A stretch of DNA of 64,000 nt, taken from Pseudanabaena sp. BC1403 (GTDB lineage: Bacteria > Cyanobacteriota > Cyanobacteriia > Pseudanabaenales > Pseudanabaenaceae). The stretch lies in assembly GCF_002914585.1 (NCBI RefSeq), contig NZ_PDDM01000006.1, positions 62,001-126,000 on the forward strand. Direction: 5' to 3'. Within the stretch, counting starts at the first letter, position 1; every line of letters begins with the position of its first letter. Under the pieces are notes generated by a model that was not told the DNA's origin, searched no databases, and saw only the letters and a program-made list of their open reading frames with translations. A program made the position numbers and the translations under genes. Positions 55,125 to 64,000 of this stretch are shown here, piece by piece.

Positions 55125-55157
55125 TTAAAAATCCTTGCAAAGCAAGGATTTTTAAAT
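55125..55157 (-). terminator. remA terminator
   Basis: TTTAAAAATCCTTGC-AAA-GCAAGGATTTTTAAA, 5 bp downstream of the remA stop and just before gmk. Confidence 0.7.
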
Positions 55158-55161
55158 TGGT

Positions 55162-55422
55162 TTAATCTGTAGCGCCTTCTTTACTGACGACAAAACGATT
55201 AGCAACAGTTTCAGGTTGAATTGCAGATAGAACTACATGGCTAGAGTCGGTAACAATTACCGCTCTTGTGCGTCTACCATAGGTAGCATCAACTAACTTA
55301 CCATGTTCACGCGCATCACTAATGATACGCTTGATCGGAGCAGATTCGGGACTAACGATCGCTACAACTCGGTTTGCCGAAACAATGTTACCAAAGCCGA
55401 TGTTGATGAGCTTAATATCCAT
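55162..55422 (-). CDS. remA: RemA/DUF370 family regulator
   Basis: An 86-residue protein with [22 protein letters not shown], the basic loop [13 protein letters not shown] and [14 protein letters not shown]: the RemA (YlzA) family. In Bacillus it is a DNA-binding activator of matrix genes. In cyanobacteria the gene commonly precedes gmk, as here; its targets are not known to me. Confidence 0.88.
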   Translation of the reverse strand: MDIKLINIGFGNIVSANRVVAIVSPESAPIKRIISDAREHGKLVDATYGRRTRAVIVTDSSHVVLSAIQPETVANRFVVSKEGATD

Positions 55423-55574
55423 AATTTTATCGATCTAAAATCGATTTAGAGTTGATGTAGCTTCATTTTTGTAGGTATTATCACATTATCCTACAAAAAT
55501 CCACTAGATGCGATATATTTTGTCACGTATAGCGAAACCTATCTTAATTAAGCAGATATACCCAGTGGATTACT

Positions 55575-55685
55575 ATGAGTAGCCACTCCCTTTACAGTGA
55601 ATGATCAGTGGTGCGCGACAAAGCCGTGCACCACTAATCATTCACTATAATAATGCCTACTTTTTGAGTGAGAAGGGAGTAGGCA
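55575..55685. repeat. family C element, copy
   Basis: TAGCCACTCCCTTTACAGTG, stem GAATGATCAGTGGTGCGCGAC-AAAG with near complement, then GAGAAGGGAGTAGGC. It lies in the gap between remA and trxB, directly upstream of trxB. Confidence 0.7.
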
Positions 55686-55718
55686 AAAGAAAGCTTAAAA
55701 CCCAAAAGGCAAATAATT

Positions 55719-56663
55719 ATGTCAGATATTAGAAATGTAGTGATTATTGGTTCAGGGCCCGCAGGCTATACTGCTGCGATTTATGCTGGGCGAGCTAACC
55801 TTAATCCACTTGTATTTGAGGGATTCCAGAAGGGAGGCATCCCTGGCGGACAATTGATGACGACGACGGAAGTAGAGAACTTCCCTGGGTTTCCCACGGG
55901 AGTAATGGGACCGCAGTTGATGAGCTATATCAAGGAACAAGCTATCAATTGCGGAGCGGAATTGATAATGGAAGATGTGACTTCTGTTGATTTCAGCGAT
56001 CGCCCTTTTACGATTAAATATTCATCTCACGAAGTCCAAACTCACAGCGTGATCATCGCCACAGGTGCAACTGCGAAAAGGCTCCATTTACCCAGTGAAC
56101 CGAAGTATTGGAATCGTGGAATTTCGGCATGTGCAGTATGTGATGGCGCTGCGCCAATCTTTCGTGGTGTGGAGTTAGCGGTAGTTGGTGGTGGTGATAC
56201 GGCTGCGGAAGAATCGATTTTCTTAACTAAATATGGTTCAAAAGTCCATTTGCTTGTGCGTGGCGATCGCATGAGAGCCAGTAAAATCATGCAAGATCGC
56301 GTATTGGCACATCCGAAAATTACGGTGCATTGGCAATCTATCCCGATTGATGTTTATGGTGAAGAGATTGTTAAAGGGGTAAAGCTTCGCCATGCTGTCA
56401 CTAATGAGGAGAGTGATTTAGCTGTTGGCGGACTCTTTTATGCGATCGGGCATAGTCCGAATACAGATTTATTTGTGGGACAGATAGAACTTGATGCGAC
56501 GGGTTATATCATCACAAAAGGAAAGTCAACAGCTACTAATATTGCAGGTGTCTATGCCTGTGGCGATGTCCAAGACCACGAATATCGCCAAGCAATTACT
56601 GCCGCAGGAACAGGATGCATGGCAGCACTCGAAGCAGAGCGATGGCTATCTGCACAAACCTAA
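55719..56663 (+). CDS. trxB: thioredoxin reductase (NTR type)
   Basis: A 314-residue flavoenzyme passing NADPH electrons to thioredoxin. FAD motif [10 protein letters not shown] (11-20), redox pair CAVC at 138-141, NADPH motif [11 protein letters not shown], and the C-terminal [20 protein letters not shown]. There is no fused thioredoxin domain, so it is not NTRC. Monocistronic. Confidence 0.93.
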   Translation: MSDIRNVVIIGSGPAGYTAAIYAGRANLNPLVFEGFQKGGIPGGQLMTTTEVENFPGFPTGVMGPQLMSYIKEQAINCGAELIMEDVTSVDFSDRPFTIKYSSHEVQTHSVIIATGATAKRLHLPSEPKYWNRGISACAVCDGAAPIFRGVELAVVGGGDTAAEESIFLTKYGSKVHLLVRGDRMRASKIMQDRVLAHPKITVHWQSIPIDVYGEEIVKGVKLRHAVTNEESDLAVGGLFYAIGHSPNTDLFVGQIELDATGYIITKGKSTATNIAGVYACGDVQDHEYRQAITAAGTGCMAALEAERWLSAQT

Positions 56664-56701
56664 AAGATAAAGGCGGCACGAAGTGCCGCCTTTATCTTTT
56701 A
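56661..56701. terminator. bidirectional terminator trxB/trpB
   Basis: A perfect stem TAAAAGATAAAGGCGGCAC-GAA and complement, covering both convergent stop codon regions. Confidence 0.85.
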
Positions 56702-57931
56702 GAGATGTAAATGCTGAATTACTGTGTTTACATCTTTGTCACCACGACCAGAGCAGTTGATGATAATGCGCTGATCGGCGGTTAGTTGTGGGCAGAGAGT
56801 TTCTAGATAGGCGATCGCATGGGATGTTTCCAAAGCGGGAATGATTCCTTCCAAACGCGAGAGTCTTTGAAATGCATCGAGAGCTTCTTGATCCGTGACG
56901 CTGTAATATTCAGCACGACCTAGATCCTTGAGATAGCTATGCTCTGGCCCGACACCTGGATAATCTAAGCCAGCACTGATGGAATGTGCTTCTTGGACTT
57001 GTCCTTCTGAATCTTGCAAGAGATAGCTCATTGCGCCATGTAATACACCAACGCGCCCAAGCGTTAAAGTTGCGGCATGGAACTCTGTATTTGTGCCTTT
57101 ACCTGCTGCTTCCACACCGATCAAGCGAACGCTTGGCTCTTCGACAAATTCATGGAATAGACCCATCGCATTGGAGCCACCACCAACACAAGCAAGCAAA
57201 ATATCTGGTAAACCGCCCCATTTCTCTTGACTCTGGCGACGACTCTCCTTACCAATCACGGCATGAAAATCTCGCACAATCATTGGGTAAGGATGGGGGC
57301 CAGCAACGGAGCCAAGAATATAATGGGTATCGACGACATTTGTTACCCAGTCGCGAATTGCTTCAGATGTAGCATCTTTGAGCGTACCAGTACCAGCCTC
57401 AACGGGACGCACCTCTGCACCCATGAGTTTCATCCGAAATACATTCAGCGATTGGCGTTCCATGTCCTGTACGCCCATATAAATCACACAATCTAGACCA
57501 AAGCGAGCGCAAACAGTTGCCGTAGCTACACCATGCTGTCCTGCACCTGTTTCGGCAATTACGCGCTTTTTGCCCATGCGGATAGCGAGGAGAACTTGAG
57601 CTAGGGCATTATTGATTTTGTGCGCACCCGTATGGTTGAGGTCTTCACGCTTTAGATAAATCTGAGCAGTTCCATAGTGCTGCGTCAATCTCTCCGCAAA
57701 ATATAGAGGGCTGGGTCTACCCACATAGTCTCGCAAATAGCCGTCTAGCTCGTTGTTAAAATCTGGATCGGTTTTGTAATGATAAAAGGCGGTTTCCAGT
57801 TCAGCAAGGGCGCTCATAAGGGTTTCGGGGACATATTTGCCCCCGAAAATACCAAACCGTCCTAATGAGTCGGGACGATTGACGAGTGTGGGTTGTGTAG
57901 TTGTTTTGGGTGCGATCGGCGTTGTGGTCAT
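56699..57931 (-). CDS. trpB: tryptophan synthase beta chain
   Basis: Condenses indole with serine. PLP lysine K104 in [11 protein letters not shown], the glycine-rich phosphate loop [12 protein letters not shown], and EDLNHTGAH. 410 residues is the usual length. trpA is not adjacent. Upstream is a non-coding region with families H and A. Confidence 0.95.
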   Translation of the reverse strand: MTTTPIAPKTTTQPTLVNRPDSLGRFGIFGGKYVPETLMSALAELETAFYHYKTDPDFNNELDGYLRDYVGRPSPLYFAERLTQHYGTAQIYLKREDLNHTGAHKINNALAQVLLAIRMGKKRVIAETGAGQHGVATATVCARFGLDCVIYMGVQDMERQSLNVFRMKLMGAEVRPVEAGTGTLKDATSEAIRDWVTNVVDTHYILGSVAGPHPYPMIVRDFHAVIGKESRRQSQEKWGGLPDILLACVGGGSNAMGLFHEFVEEPSVRLIGVEAAGKGTNTEFHAATLTLGRVGVLHGAMSYLLQDSEGQVQEAHSISAGLDYPGVGPEHSYLKDLGRAEYYSVTDQEALDAFQRLSRLEGIIPALETSHAIAYLETLCPQLTADQRIIINCSGRGDKDVNTVIQHLHL

Positions 57932-58011
57932 TGCGGTGGGTCTTGACTGATTAGTTAGCTACTATTAAAACTTGCTTGGGGTGCTTATGGCACTGTATTT
58001 AGGATAACAAA

Positions 58012-58083
58012 TTTTGAAAGTGCCGCTTCGCGGCACTTTCAAAATTTTCACTGGGTTTTAAGTCAGCGCAAAGCGCTGTAACA
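58012..58083. repeat. family H element
   Basis: Stem TTTTGAAAGTGCCGC-TTC-GCGGCACTTTCAAAA, then TTTTCACTGGGTTTTAAGTC and AGCGCAAAGCGCTGTAA. The counterpart at 45095-45172 has the same design with a different stem. Confidence 0.65.
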
Positions 58084-58084
58084 T

Positions 58085-58203
58085 ATAGCTATAGCCACCT
58101 GTATCAGAACAAATCAAAACCCAAATAGTGTGAGGCGGCGCTTCGCGCCGCCTCACACTATTTGGGTTTTATGTCCTAACAAGAATGGCGACAGCTATAT
58201 ACC
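58085..58203. repeat. family A element, copy 4
   Basis: Flanks AGAACAAATCAAAACCC and GGGTTTTATGTCCTAAC. Core is a perfect stem AAATAGTGTGAGGCGGCGC-TTC-GCGCCGCCTCACACTATTT. Ends ATATAGCTATAGCCACC and GGCGACAGCTATATA. It is the GC-richest core of the four copies. Confidence 0.85.
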
Positions 58204-58221
58204 AAAAGATGAATCAGTTTC

Positions 58222-58833
58222 ATGAATCAAGAAGACATCCGATCGCTAGAAATTGCAAATTATCCTGTAGCAGGAGTTGACGAAGTTGGGAGGGGTTGTC
58301 TTTTTGGCGAAGTTGTGGCGGCCGCAGTGATTTTGCCAATTGATAAATTTGCTTCTTTAGAAGAGCTAGGCGTGACTGACAGCAAAAAGTTGTCACCCCA
58401 ACGTCGCGAAAAATTAGATCTGATCATTCGTGAAGTTGCGATCGCCTGTGAAATTGGCACAGCAACGGTTGATGAAATCGATGAAATGAATATTCTCGCA
58501 GCGAGTTTACTAGCGATGGAGAGGGCGATCGCAAAGCTAAGTCCTCAACCCAAGCATTGCCTCATTGATGGCAATCAACTTTTACGATTTAAGCTAATTA
58601 CGCCGATTCCGCAAACTACAGTGATTAAGGGGGATTCTCTATCAATTTCAATTGCGGCGGCAAGTATTGTCGCAAAGGTATGGCGCGATCGCAGGATAGT
58701 AGAACTAGCAGAAATATATACAGGCTATGATCTAGCCACAAATAAGGGCTATGGCACGCCTAAACATCGAGAAGCAATCGCGCAACTTGGCTATAGTGAT
58801 CTCCATCGTAAAACCTTTAAAATAAAATTATGA
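58222..58833 (+). CDS. rnhB: ribonuclease HII
   Basis: Cuts RNA in RNA-DNA hybrids and removes single ribonucleotides. VAGVDEVGRGCLFG gives the D-E catalytic pair near the N-terminus, followed by VTDSKKLSPQRRE, DGNQ and AAASIVAKVWRDR. 203 residues, complete. Confidence 0.95.
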   Translation: MNQEDIRSLEIANYPVAGVDEVGRGCLFGEVVAAAVILPIDKFASLEELGVTDSKKLSPQRREKLDLIIREVAIACEIGTATVDEIDEMNILAASLLAMERAIAKLSPQPKHCLIDGNQLLRFKLITPIPQTTVIKGDSLSISIAAASIVAKVWRDRRIVELAEIYTGYDLATNKGYGTPKHREAIAQLGYSDLHRKTFKIKL

Positions 58834-58986
58834 CTTACAAAGCCCTGCACTCAAGCACGGGCTAAAAGCTCAAACCCGTTGAAACGGGTTAATTAAAAGT
58901 ATTCTGTAGTCCACTTCAGTAGACTTGAGCTTTTAGCCAAGAACTTGAGTTCTTGGTTTATTCTTTATTTGATAGGAGTAGAGTCA
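58834..58986. other. repeat region between rnhB and the lipoprotein gene
   Basis: Contains CCCTGCACTCAAGCACGGGCTAAAAGCTC, the short stem AACCCGTTGAAACGGGTT, and GAGCTTTTAGCCAAGAACTTGAGTTCTTGG. The GGGCTAAAAGCTC and GAGCTTTTAGCC arms pair over about 70 bp. A related copy lies at 18895-18955. Confidence 0.65.
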
Positions 58987-60054
58987 ATGCGATCGCAACT
59001 ATGTATTCCATTTATCTTGCTTAATGTCATTGTTCAAGTCACTGCTTGCGCCCAACAGCCTGCTGTTAATGCAGGTATAGCCACGACTCAGGCAGAAACA
59101 ACTAAAAATCTACCTGAATCTCAAACAAAAGCAGCTACAAATGATCAACAAGCCGTGATAAAAGCAGATGCAACCGATGAGAGATCGTCAGCTAAGCAAG
59201 TATCTCTAATCACAGGTGTATACAATTCAGGCTCCAGATACATTACGATCGCAAAGCAGGGAAGCCGTATCTGTTATCAAGGTGTTTCTATGCCATCTGG
59301 GCGCTATGCTGTCACAGTTGGCGAGACTACTGGCTCCTTATCTGCGAAAAAGGATTATTTTGTTGCGGATGGCTGGAAAAAATATGGAAGAACTGTAACT
59401 TTAAGTCAGAATGGTGAGAATCTCTCGATATCGCTAGATGGTGGTTCTCCCTCTGAATATAATTTCTTTCAAAAAGATAGTGGAGAGAAATATTCTGAAT
59501 CACTAATGAATTGTTTGAATAGTACTGGCGAGTTTTTTGAAACCGAGCCTAATTATACTATCTCTACTTCAACTGGAAGTCAGTCAAAGAAAGAAACTGG
59601 GAATTTATTGACTTCAGAACAAAAGGCATTACTTCTGCAATTGCCAAGCCCAATTGTTGCGCCAAATTTTATTCCAGAAGGGTTTCGCTTAGTTTATGCC
59701 AAGGGAGAAGCGAACAAATATGCCAATGGTGATGACGACTCTGGTTACACGATCGCCTATCAAGGAGAAAACAATACCTGTATTAGTATCAGCTCCTCTA
59801 GCTCTGGCTCACGAGGATTGCAAAGAGCAAATGAAGTCCAGACGGAATTTGGCTCAGTGGTAGTTTATACAGATAATGCTCGTGACAGTAGCATCAGGAG
59901 TATTTCGAGCTTTTTAGTGCTGAAGGGAAATCCAGCACTCATCTCAGGTGGAAGTATTCCAGATAGTAGTGCAAATGGTGGGCTTAAGCGTTGTGAACCT
60001 GTAGGAATGGGAGTCTATTTGCAAGTGTTAAAGTCGCTAACATTGGTGAAATGA
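58987..60054 (+). CDS. putative lipoprotein, unknown function
   Basis: 355 residues from the ATG at 58987. The signal ends in VTAC, a plausible lipobox with the lipid cysteine near residue 21. A threonine/glutamine/alanine-rich linker follows (about 25-75), then ITGVYNSGSRYITIAKQGSRICYQGV and, after the linker at about 200, a second domain starting LPSPIVAPNFIPEGFRLVYAKGE. Neither domain is recognised. Probably anchored in a membrane and facing the periplasm. Confidence 0.7.
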   Translation: MRSQLCIPFILLNVIVQVTACAQQPAVNAGIATTQAETTKNLPESQTKAATNDQQAVIKADATDERSSAKQVSLITGVYNSGSRYITIAKQGSRICYQGVSMPSGRYAVTVGETTGSLSAKKDYFVADGWKKYGRTVTLSQNGENLSISLDGGSPSEYNFFQKDSGEKYSESLMNCLNSTGEFFETEPNYTISTSTGSQSKKETGNLLTSEQKALLLQLPSPIVAPNFIPEGFRLVYAKGEANKYANGDDDSGYTIAYQGENNTCISISSSSSGSRGLQRANEVQTEFGSVVVYTDNARDSSIRSISSFLVLKGNPALISGGSIPDSSANGGLKRCEPVGMGVYLQVLKSLTLVK

Positions 60055-60151
60055 TTGGATATGGCTTGCGCTACAGAATTCCTTAAGTTGCCTAATCACC
60101 ATGTTTATGCTATTTCTCATCTATAAAGCAATATTCTCTGAACGTTTTACG

Positions 60152-60302
60152 TTCTTAGAAACCATTTAGGAATTACTTTCTGCGGCTAAAGCTCCTAAGA
60201 GATCCCCCTCAATCCCCCTTAAAAAGGGGGAAGAAGAAAATTCTCCCCCCTTTTTAAGGGGGGCTGGGGGGGATCTAGACAATTCTTAAATAGTTTCTAA
60301 AA
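60152..60302. mobile_element. family F MITE-like element, well preserved
   Basis: About 150 bp with inverted ends TTAGAAACCATTTAGGAATT and, on the other strand, TTTAGAAACTATTTAAGAATT. Interior: GATCCCCCTCAATCCCCCTT, AAAAAGGGGG and its complement, then GGGGGGGATC. No coding capacity. It lies 25 bp upstream of the first possible sbcD start. Confidence 0.8.
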
Positions 60303-60344
60303 ATATTGCTTTATTAAGTTGTTCTGATGGGTAAAACCCAAAAT

Positions 60345-61511
60345 ATGCGTTTAATTCATACCTCTGATTGGCATTTGGGTAGAAAATTAAAGGGAGTCGA
60401 TCGCACTCCTGAGATTGCCTTAGCATTGGAAGAAATTCTCAAATATGCTCAGGAATTTGAAGTTGATGCCGTACTCGTAGCGGGGGATATTTTTGATGTG
60501 CCGAATCCTACGACTGAGTCAGAACGTATTGCCTATGAATTTTTTTATAAGCTTAATCAGTTAAGTATTCCTTCAGTTGCGATCGCAGGAAATCATGATT
60601 CGGCAAATCGGATTGATAGTCTCGCGCATTTACTATCTCTTGCAGGAGTGAGGGCTTTAGGTAGACCAAGAATTGCCGAAGAAGGGGGCGTGGTTAGTAT
60701 TGATACTGCTAATGGAAAGTTATGTGTTGGCGCAATGCCTTTTGCTTCAGAGCGGCGTTTATTAGCTGCCGAGGATATTTGGAACAAGGATGCTGTTGAG
60801 CAACGCAATGATTATAAAACCTTAGTAACCTATGTTTTGCAAGATCTGGCTACTGCATTTAAAACTGATGCCGTGAATGTGATGATGGCACATATGACCG
60901 TTGATGGCGCGAAGTTTACAGGCTCAGAGGCTGCCTTTTATAGCGGTGCTGTCTATAGCCTGTCTGGACAATCAATCCCTTCAGAATGTCAGTATGTAGG
61001 CTTAGGTCATATCCATCGTCCTCAACAGATTGCCAATGCTGCACCGACCTATTATGCAGGATCATTAATTCAAGTAGATTTTGGCGAAGTGGGTGAAGAG
61101 AAGGGCTTTAATTTGATTGAAGTGGAAGTGGGTAGACCTGCGAAAGTGCAATTTCAGCCCCTTGCTTGCCAAAAGCCACTTAAAAGAGTGGAATGTCATA
61201 TCGATCAGCTTGATGAGCAATTAGAATTGCATCGTGATTATGTTGGCTATTTGAAATTTGCGATCGCTGTCGATACGCCGCCCATCGGACTCGCGGATCG
61301 GGTGCGAAAAGTCTGTCCTCAAGCGGTAATGGTGGAGCCAAAGTTAATCGTGAATGAATCAGTACAGGTTCCAGAACCTAAAGATTATGATCGCTTTGAT
61401 GCGATCGCTGAGTTTCAAAAATTTTATAGCGATCGGGAAAAGAACTTGTCGCCTGATGTGATTAATGCATTTAAAGAGTTATATATGGAGTTGAGTGATG
61501 CGTCCAATTGA
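60345..61511 (+). CDS. sbcD: exonuclease subunit SbcD (Mre11-like)
   Basis: The nuclease subunit of SbcCD, which cuts DNA hairpins and processes ends. Metallophosphoesterase motifs: HTSDWHLGRKL, VLVAGDIFDVPNP, AIAGNHDSANR and GLGHIHRPQ. ATG 60345 gives MRLIHTSDWHLG; an ATG at 60327 would add six residues. The gene overlaps sbcC by 14 nt. SbcCD attacks long palindromes, so it is noteworthy in this palindrome-rich genome. Confidence 0.93.
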   Translation: MRLIHTSDWHLGRKLKGVDRTPEIALALEEILKYAQEFEVDAVLVAGDIFDVPNPTTESERIAYEFFYKLNQLSIPSVAIAGNHDSANRIDSLAHLLSLAGVRALGRPRIAEEGGVVSIDTANGKLCVGAMPFASERRLLAAEDIWNKDAVEQRNDYKTLVTYVLQDLATAFKTDAVNVMMAHMTVDGAKFTGSEAAFYSGAVYSLSGQSIPSECQYVGLGHIHRPQQIANAAPTYYAGSLIQVDFGEVGEEKGFNLIEVEVGRPAKVQFQPLACQKPLKRVECHIDQLDEQLELHRDYVGYLKFAIAVDTPPIGLADRVRKVCPQAVMVEPKLIVNESVQVPEPKDYDRFDAIAEFQKFYSDREKNLSPDVINAFKELYMELSDASN

Positions 61512-64000
61512 GTTAATTGTCGAAGGATTTACCAGTTTTCGCACTCGTCAAACACTAGATTTTTCTAGCCTCGATTTATTTGCGATTACAGGCGCTACGG
61601 GGGCGGGGAAAACTTCGCTATTGGATGCAATTACCTTTGCACTTTATGACAAAGTGGCTCAAAAGCCCAATTCATCGAGAGAACTAGTTAGCCAAGGGGC
61701 AACACAATTAAAAGTAGAATTTCGGTTTGTAATGCGGCAGACTGAATATAGAGTGGTGCGAACATGGCGCAATCGAGGTAAAACTGACATAAAGAACTTT
61801 CTGCTAGATGAATTAGTAGGAGAAGAATGGGAAAGATGTGCCACGCAAAAGGTGGAAGAAATCATTGGCATGGATTTCGAGACCTTTACCCGTGTAATCA
61901 TTTTGCCGCAAGGGCAGTTTGATGAATTTCTCAAGGGTGAAGCTGGCAAACGTCGCGAGATTTTGCGGCAATTGGCAGGATTTCAAATATTCGAGCAAAT
62001 GCGGAAAGAAGCAAGCGATCGCACTAGTCGTTTTAAAGCTGAGCGTGAAGGTTTAGATAAAGTCCTTGAAGGGATGCAAGCGCCAACTATTGAAGAGGTG
62101 AATGCTCAACAAACAGAATTAGAAAATCTTGAAGTTGCGATTCCTGAATTGGATATCAAAGCGAAAAATAGCCGCAAGCTGTTAGAATCCGAAGAAAGAT
62201 TGTTTACTCAAATTCAGCAATATAGCCAACTTTCAGTAAAATTAGAGCAGCTTCAGCAAGATGCTCCAAAAGTCCAAGATTTAGAAGTTAAATTCCGTAA
62301 TGCTCAGTTAGCTAACTCGATTGTAGGAACTTGGACAATTTTGCAAACTACTCGCAAGCGCGTAGAAAATGCGATCGCCGATCTGACAACTGCCAATAAA
62401 CAGTTAGAAATAGCTAAGTTTGATCTTGAAAAGCAACAACAAATTTTGGAGCAATCTCGCACCAACCAAATTGAAGCTCAAAGCCATATAGAATCTCAAG
62501 AACGTAGCCTTGCTCTAGCGGAAGCTCTGCATACGCAACAACAGCAATGCATTGCCGAGCTAGAACGTGCTCATAAGAATGCTCTAGAGCGATCGCAACA
62601 GCTTGAAAAAGCAACAAAGGCAACAAAACAAGCTGAACTAGAATTGCAGAATTCTACTCAGCAATTACAAAAAATTGCAACTGCGATCGCTAATTCCCAT
62701 AACGATCCTCAGCGTCTCGAAAGTCTGCGCCAAGTTGCCGAGCCGCTTGCTCAGCAGCAAATGTTGCAAGATGGGCTTGTGAAGCTAAAGCAAAAATCTA
62801 CACAATTACAAACGGAAAGCAGTAACCTCACGCAGCAATTAGAGAAATCGAAACAAACGATCTCGAAGGCTGAAAATGAATTTCAAACTGCAAATATCGC
62901 CCTGACAAAAGCCGAAGCTTCAAATTTACAAGCCTTACAAAGTAGTCATGTCAGTGCTTTGCGTGCTGAACTCCATGATGGTGACAACTGCCCCGTTTGT
63001 AATAATCTTTATGTTATAGAGGGATTGCCAGAGCTTCTCAAAATGGAACTAATCGATACAGATGTACTCAAAAAACAGCGAGATGTCAACGAGAGACAGT
63101 TAGCAAAACTGCGTGAAGACAGGGCAAAGCTGGAGGCGAATTTAGAGACATCGCAACTACAACTGCAAATCCAAACTCAGGAAATTGCAGAGTTAGAAAC
63201 TGAGGTTGCAAAATTCCAAGAACAGATCGATCGCATTCTCCAAACTGCATGGACAGCCGCAGATATTCTCCGCGATCGCCAAGAATTAGAGAGACAAGAA
63301 TTAGCCTATCAAAAACTGATTAACGAGCAAAAAGAAATTGCGATCGCTTGTCGCAATGCTGAAAGCAAGCTAAATATCAATCAAGAAAACCGACAATTAG
63401 CTCAAACAGAATTTCAAAAAGCTGAACAAGAGAGAGCGCATCGTCAATCCCAACTACAAGAAATTTCGCAACGGTTGCAAGAAATTACCGCAGGCAAAAG
63501 TTATGAGTCATTGCGTCAAAGTATCTTGCAAGCAAAATCTGAACTAAGCGATCGCCTCCAAGCTATCGAAAAATCCTATCAAAAAGCTCGTGAAAACTTT
63601 GTAAAACGCGAAGAAGCTGCCACAAAAGCTCAAGAAAATCATGATATCGCAATTGCTGAACGCACTCAACAAGAGACAAACTGGCTCAATGAACTACAAT
63701 CTATCAACTTTACTGAATCAGAATTTCTGGCTGCTCAAACTACGCGATCGCAAATGGAGTCATGGCAAAAAGAAATTGAAACCTATCAACGCCAAGAACA
63801 GGATTTAACTACTCGTCAGCAAATGTTTGCGGAGGCGATCGCAGATCAACATACTGATGAAATTGCGATCGCAAATCTTCGCGCAGATTTACAACAAATA
63901 GAACAGGATCTCCAACTAGCTAGTGAAAATCGTGCTTCGATCAAAGCATGGCTAGAACAAGCGCAGCAAAGGCGGCAGGAATCACAAGATTTAGAAGAGC
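61498..64000 (+). CDS. sbcC: exonuclease subunit SbcC (Rad50-like), 5' part
   Basis: The SMC-like ATPase of SbcCD, truncated by the window edge after about 834 codons. Visible: N-terminal ELIVEGFTSFRTRQTLDFSSL with P-loop GATGAGKTSLLDA, Q-loop RVIILPQGQFDEFLKG, a long coiled coil, the zinc hook CPVC starting at residue 498 (GDNCPVCNNL), and the returning coiled coil. The C-terminal ATPase half is missing. Its start lies within sbcD. Confidence 0.93.
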   Translation, partial: MRPIELIVEGFTSFRTRQTLDFSSLDLFAITGATGAGKTSLLDAITFALYDKVAQKPNSSRELVSQGATQLKVEFRFVMRQTEYRVVRTWRNRGKTDIKNFLLDELVGEEWERCATQKVEEIIGMDFETFTRVIILPQGQFDEFLKGEAGKRREILRQLAGFQIFEQMRKEASDRTSRFKAEREGLDKVLEGMQAPTIEEVNAQQTELENLEVAIPELDIKAKNSRKLLESEERLFTQIQQYSQLSVKLEQLQQDAPKVQDLEVKFRNAQLANSIVGTWTILQTTRKRVENAIADLTTANKQLEIAKFDLEKQQQILEQSRTNQIEAQSHIESQERSLALAEALHTQQQQCIAELERAHKNALERSQQLEKATKATKQAELELQNSTQQLQKIATAIANSHNDPQRLESLRQVAEPLAQQQMLQDGLVKLKQKSTQLQTESSNLTQQLEKSKQTISKAENEFQTANIALTKAEASNLQALQSSHVSALRAELHDGDNCPVCNNLYVIEGLPELLKMELIDTDVLKKQRDVNERQLAKLREDRAKLEANLETSQLQLQIQTQEIAELETEVAKFQEQIDRILQTAWTAADILRDRQELERQELAYQKLINEQKEIAIACRNAESKLNINQENRQLAQTEFQKAEQERAHRQSQLQEISQRLQEITAGKSYESLRQSILQAKSELSDRLQAIEKSYQKARENFVKREEAATKAQENHDIAIAERTQQETNWLNELQSINFTESEFLAAQTTRSQMESWQKEIETYQRQEQDLTTRQQMFAEAIADQHTDEIAIANLRADLQQIEQDLQLASENRASIKAWLEQAQQRRQESQDLEE

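Overview
The window is a 64 kb piece of a cyanobacterial chromosome. Evidence: the GCGATCGC (HIP1) octamer is scattered through most genes, and there are thylakoid and phycobilisome genes (ftsH of the PSII-repair type, flv3, crtR, a Psb34-like protein, and a phycoerythrin linker/lyase operon). Base composition, very frequent short palindromic intergenic elements and the phycoerythrin genes suggest a filamentous Pseudanabaena-like organism; that genus call is inference. No rRNA, tRNA, prophage or CRISPR array was found by eye.

Layout. 1-9.8 kb: housekeeping and photosynthesis genes on + (3'-end of hemL, a coiled-coil protein, ftsH, tsaB, psb34-like, flv3) with rsmG and a phosphoribosyltransferase on -. 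9.8-13.5 kb: a minus-strand lysA-cdaA-uppS operon plus a cytochrome b6 haem-assembly factor. 13.8-20.2 kb: a BY-kinase for polysaccharide export, a hybrid histidine kinase and crtR, separated by repeat-rich gaps. 20.3-26.4 kb: ssb, a secreted beta-helix/SPOR protein, and a sugar ABC permease pair with a cupin and a class D beta-lactamase between the two permease genes. 27-30 kb: gcvP, carrying an in-frame palindromic repeat. 30-35 kb: a phycoerythrin operon in the order cpeC, cpeD, novel CpcD-domain protein, cpeS, cpeT, cpeR, with an L-box-like site upstream. 35.4-47.3 kb: cobalamin synthesis (cobL; a B12 riboswitch before hupE, cobW, cobG; cobJ) interrupted by gyrB, two DUF4189 genes (one a gyrB chimera) and ruvC. 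47.4-48.1 kb: a split UPF0016 manganese/calcium exporter pair. 48.2-53 kb: an AT-rich glycosyltransferase island flanked by inverted remnants of an IS982-type element. 53-64 kb: dacB, gmk, remA, trxB, trpB, rnhB, a lipoprotein, sbcD and the 5' part of sbcC.

The strongest non-gene signal is a population of small intergenic elements, here called families A-H. Each family has conserved ends but interior stems that differ completely between copies while staying self-complementary. Family B is shown to be mobile by target-site duplications around two copies, and one of those copies has an uninterrupted paralogous site elsewhere in the window. Comparison of family B copies also suggests that hairpin tips invert. 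Other notable items are the gyrB-DUF4189 chimera, the disordered linker in the cpeE position, and the beta-lactamase/cupin pair inside a transporter operon.
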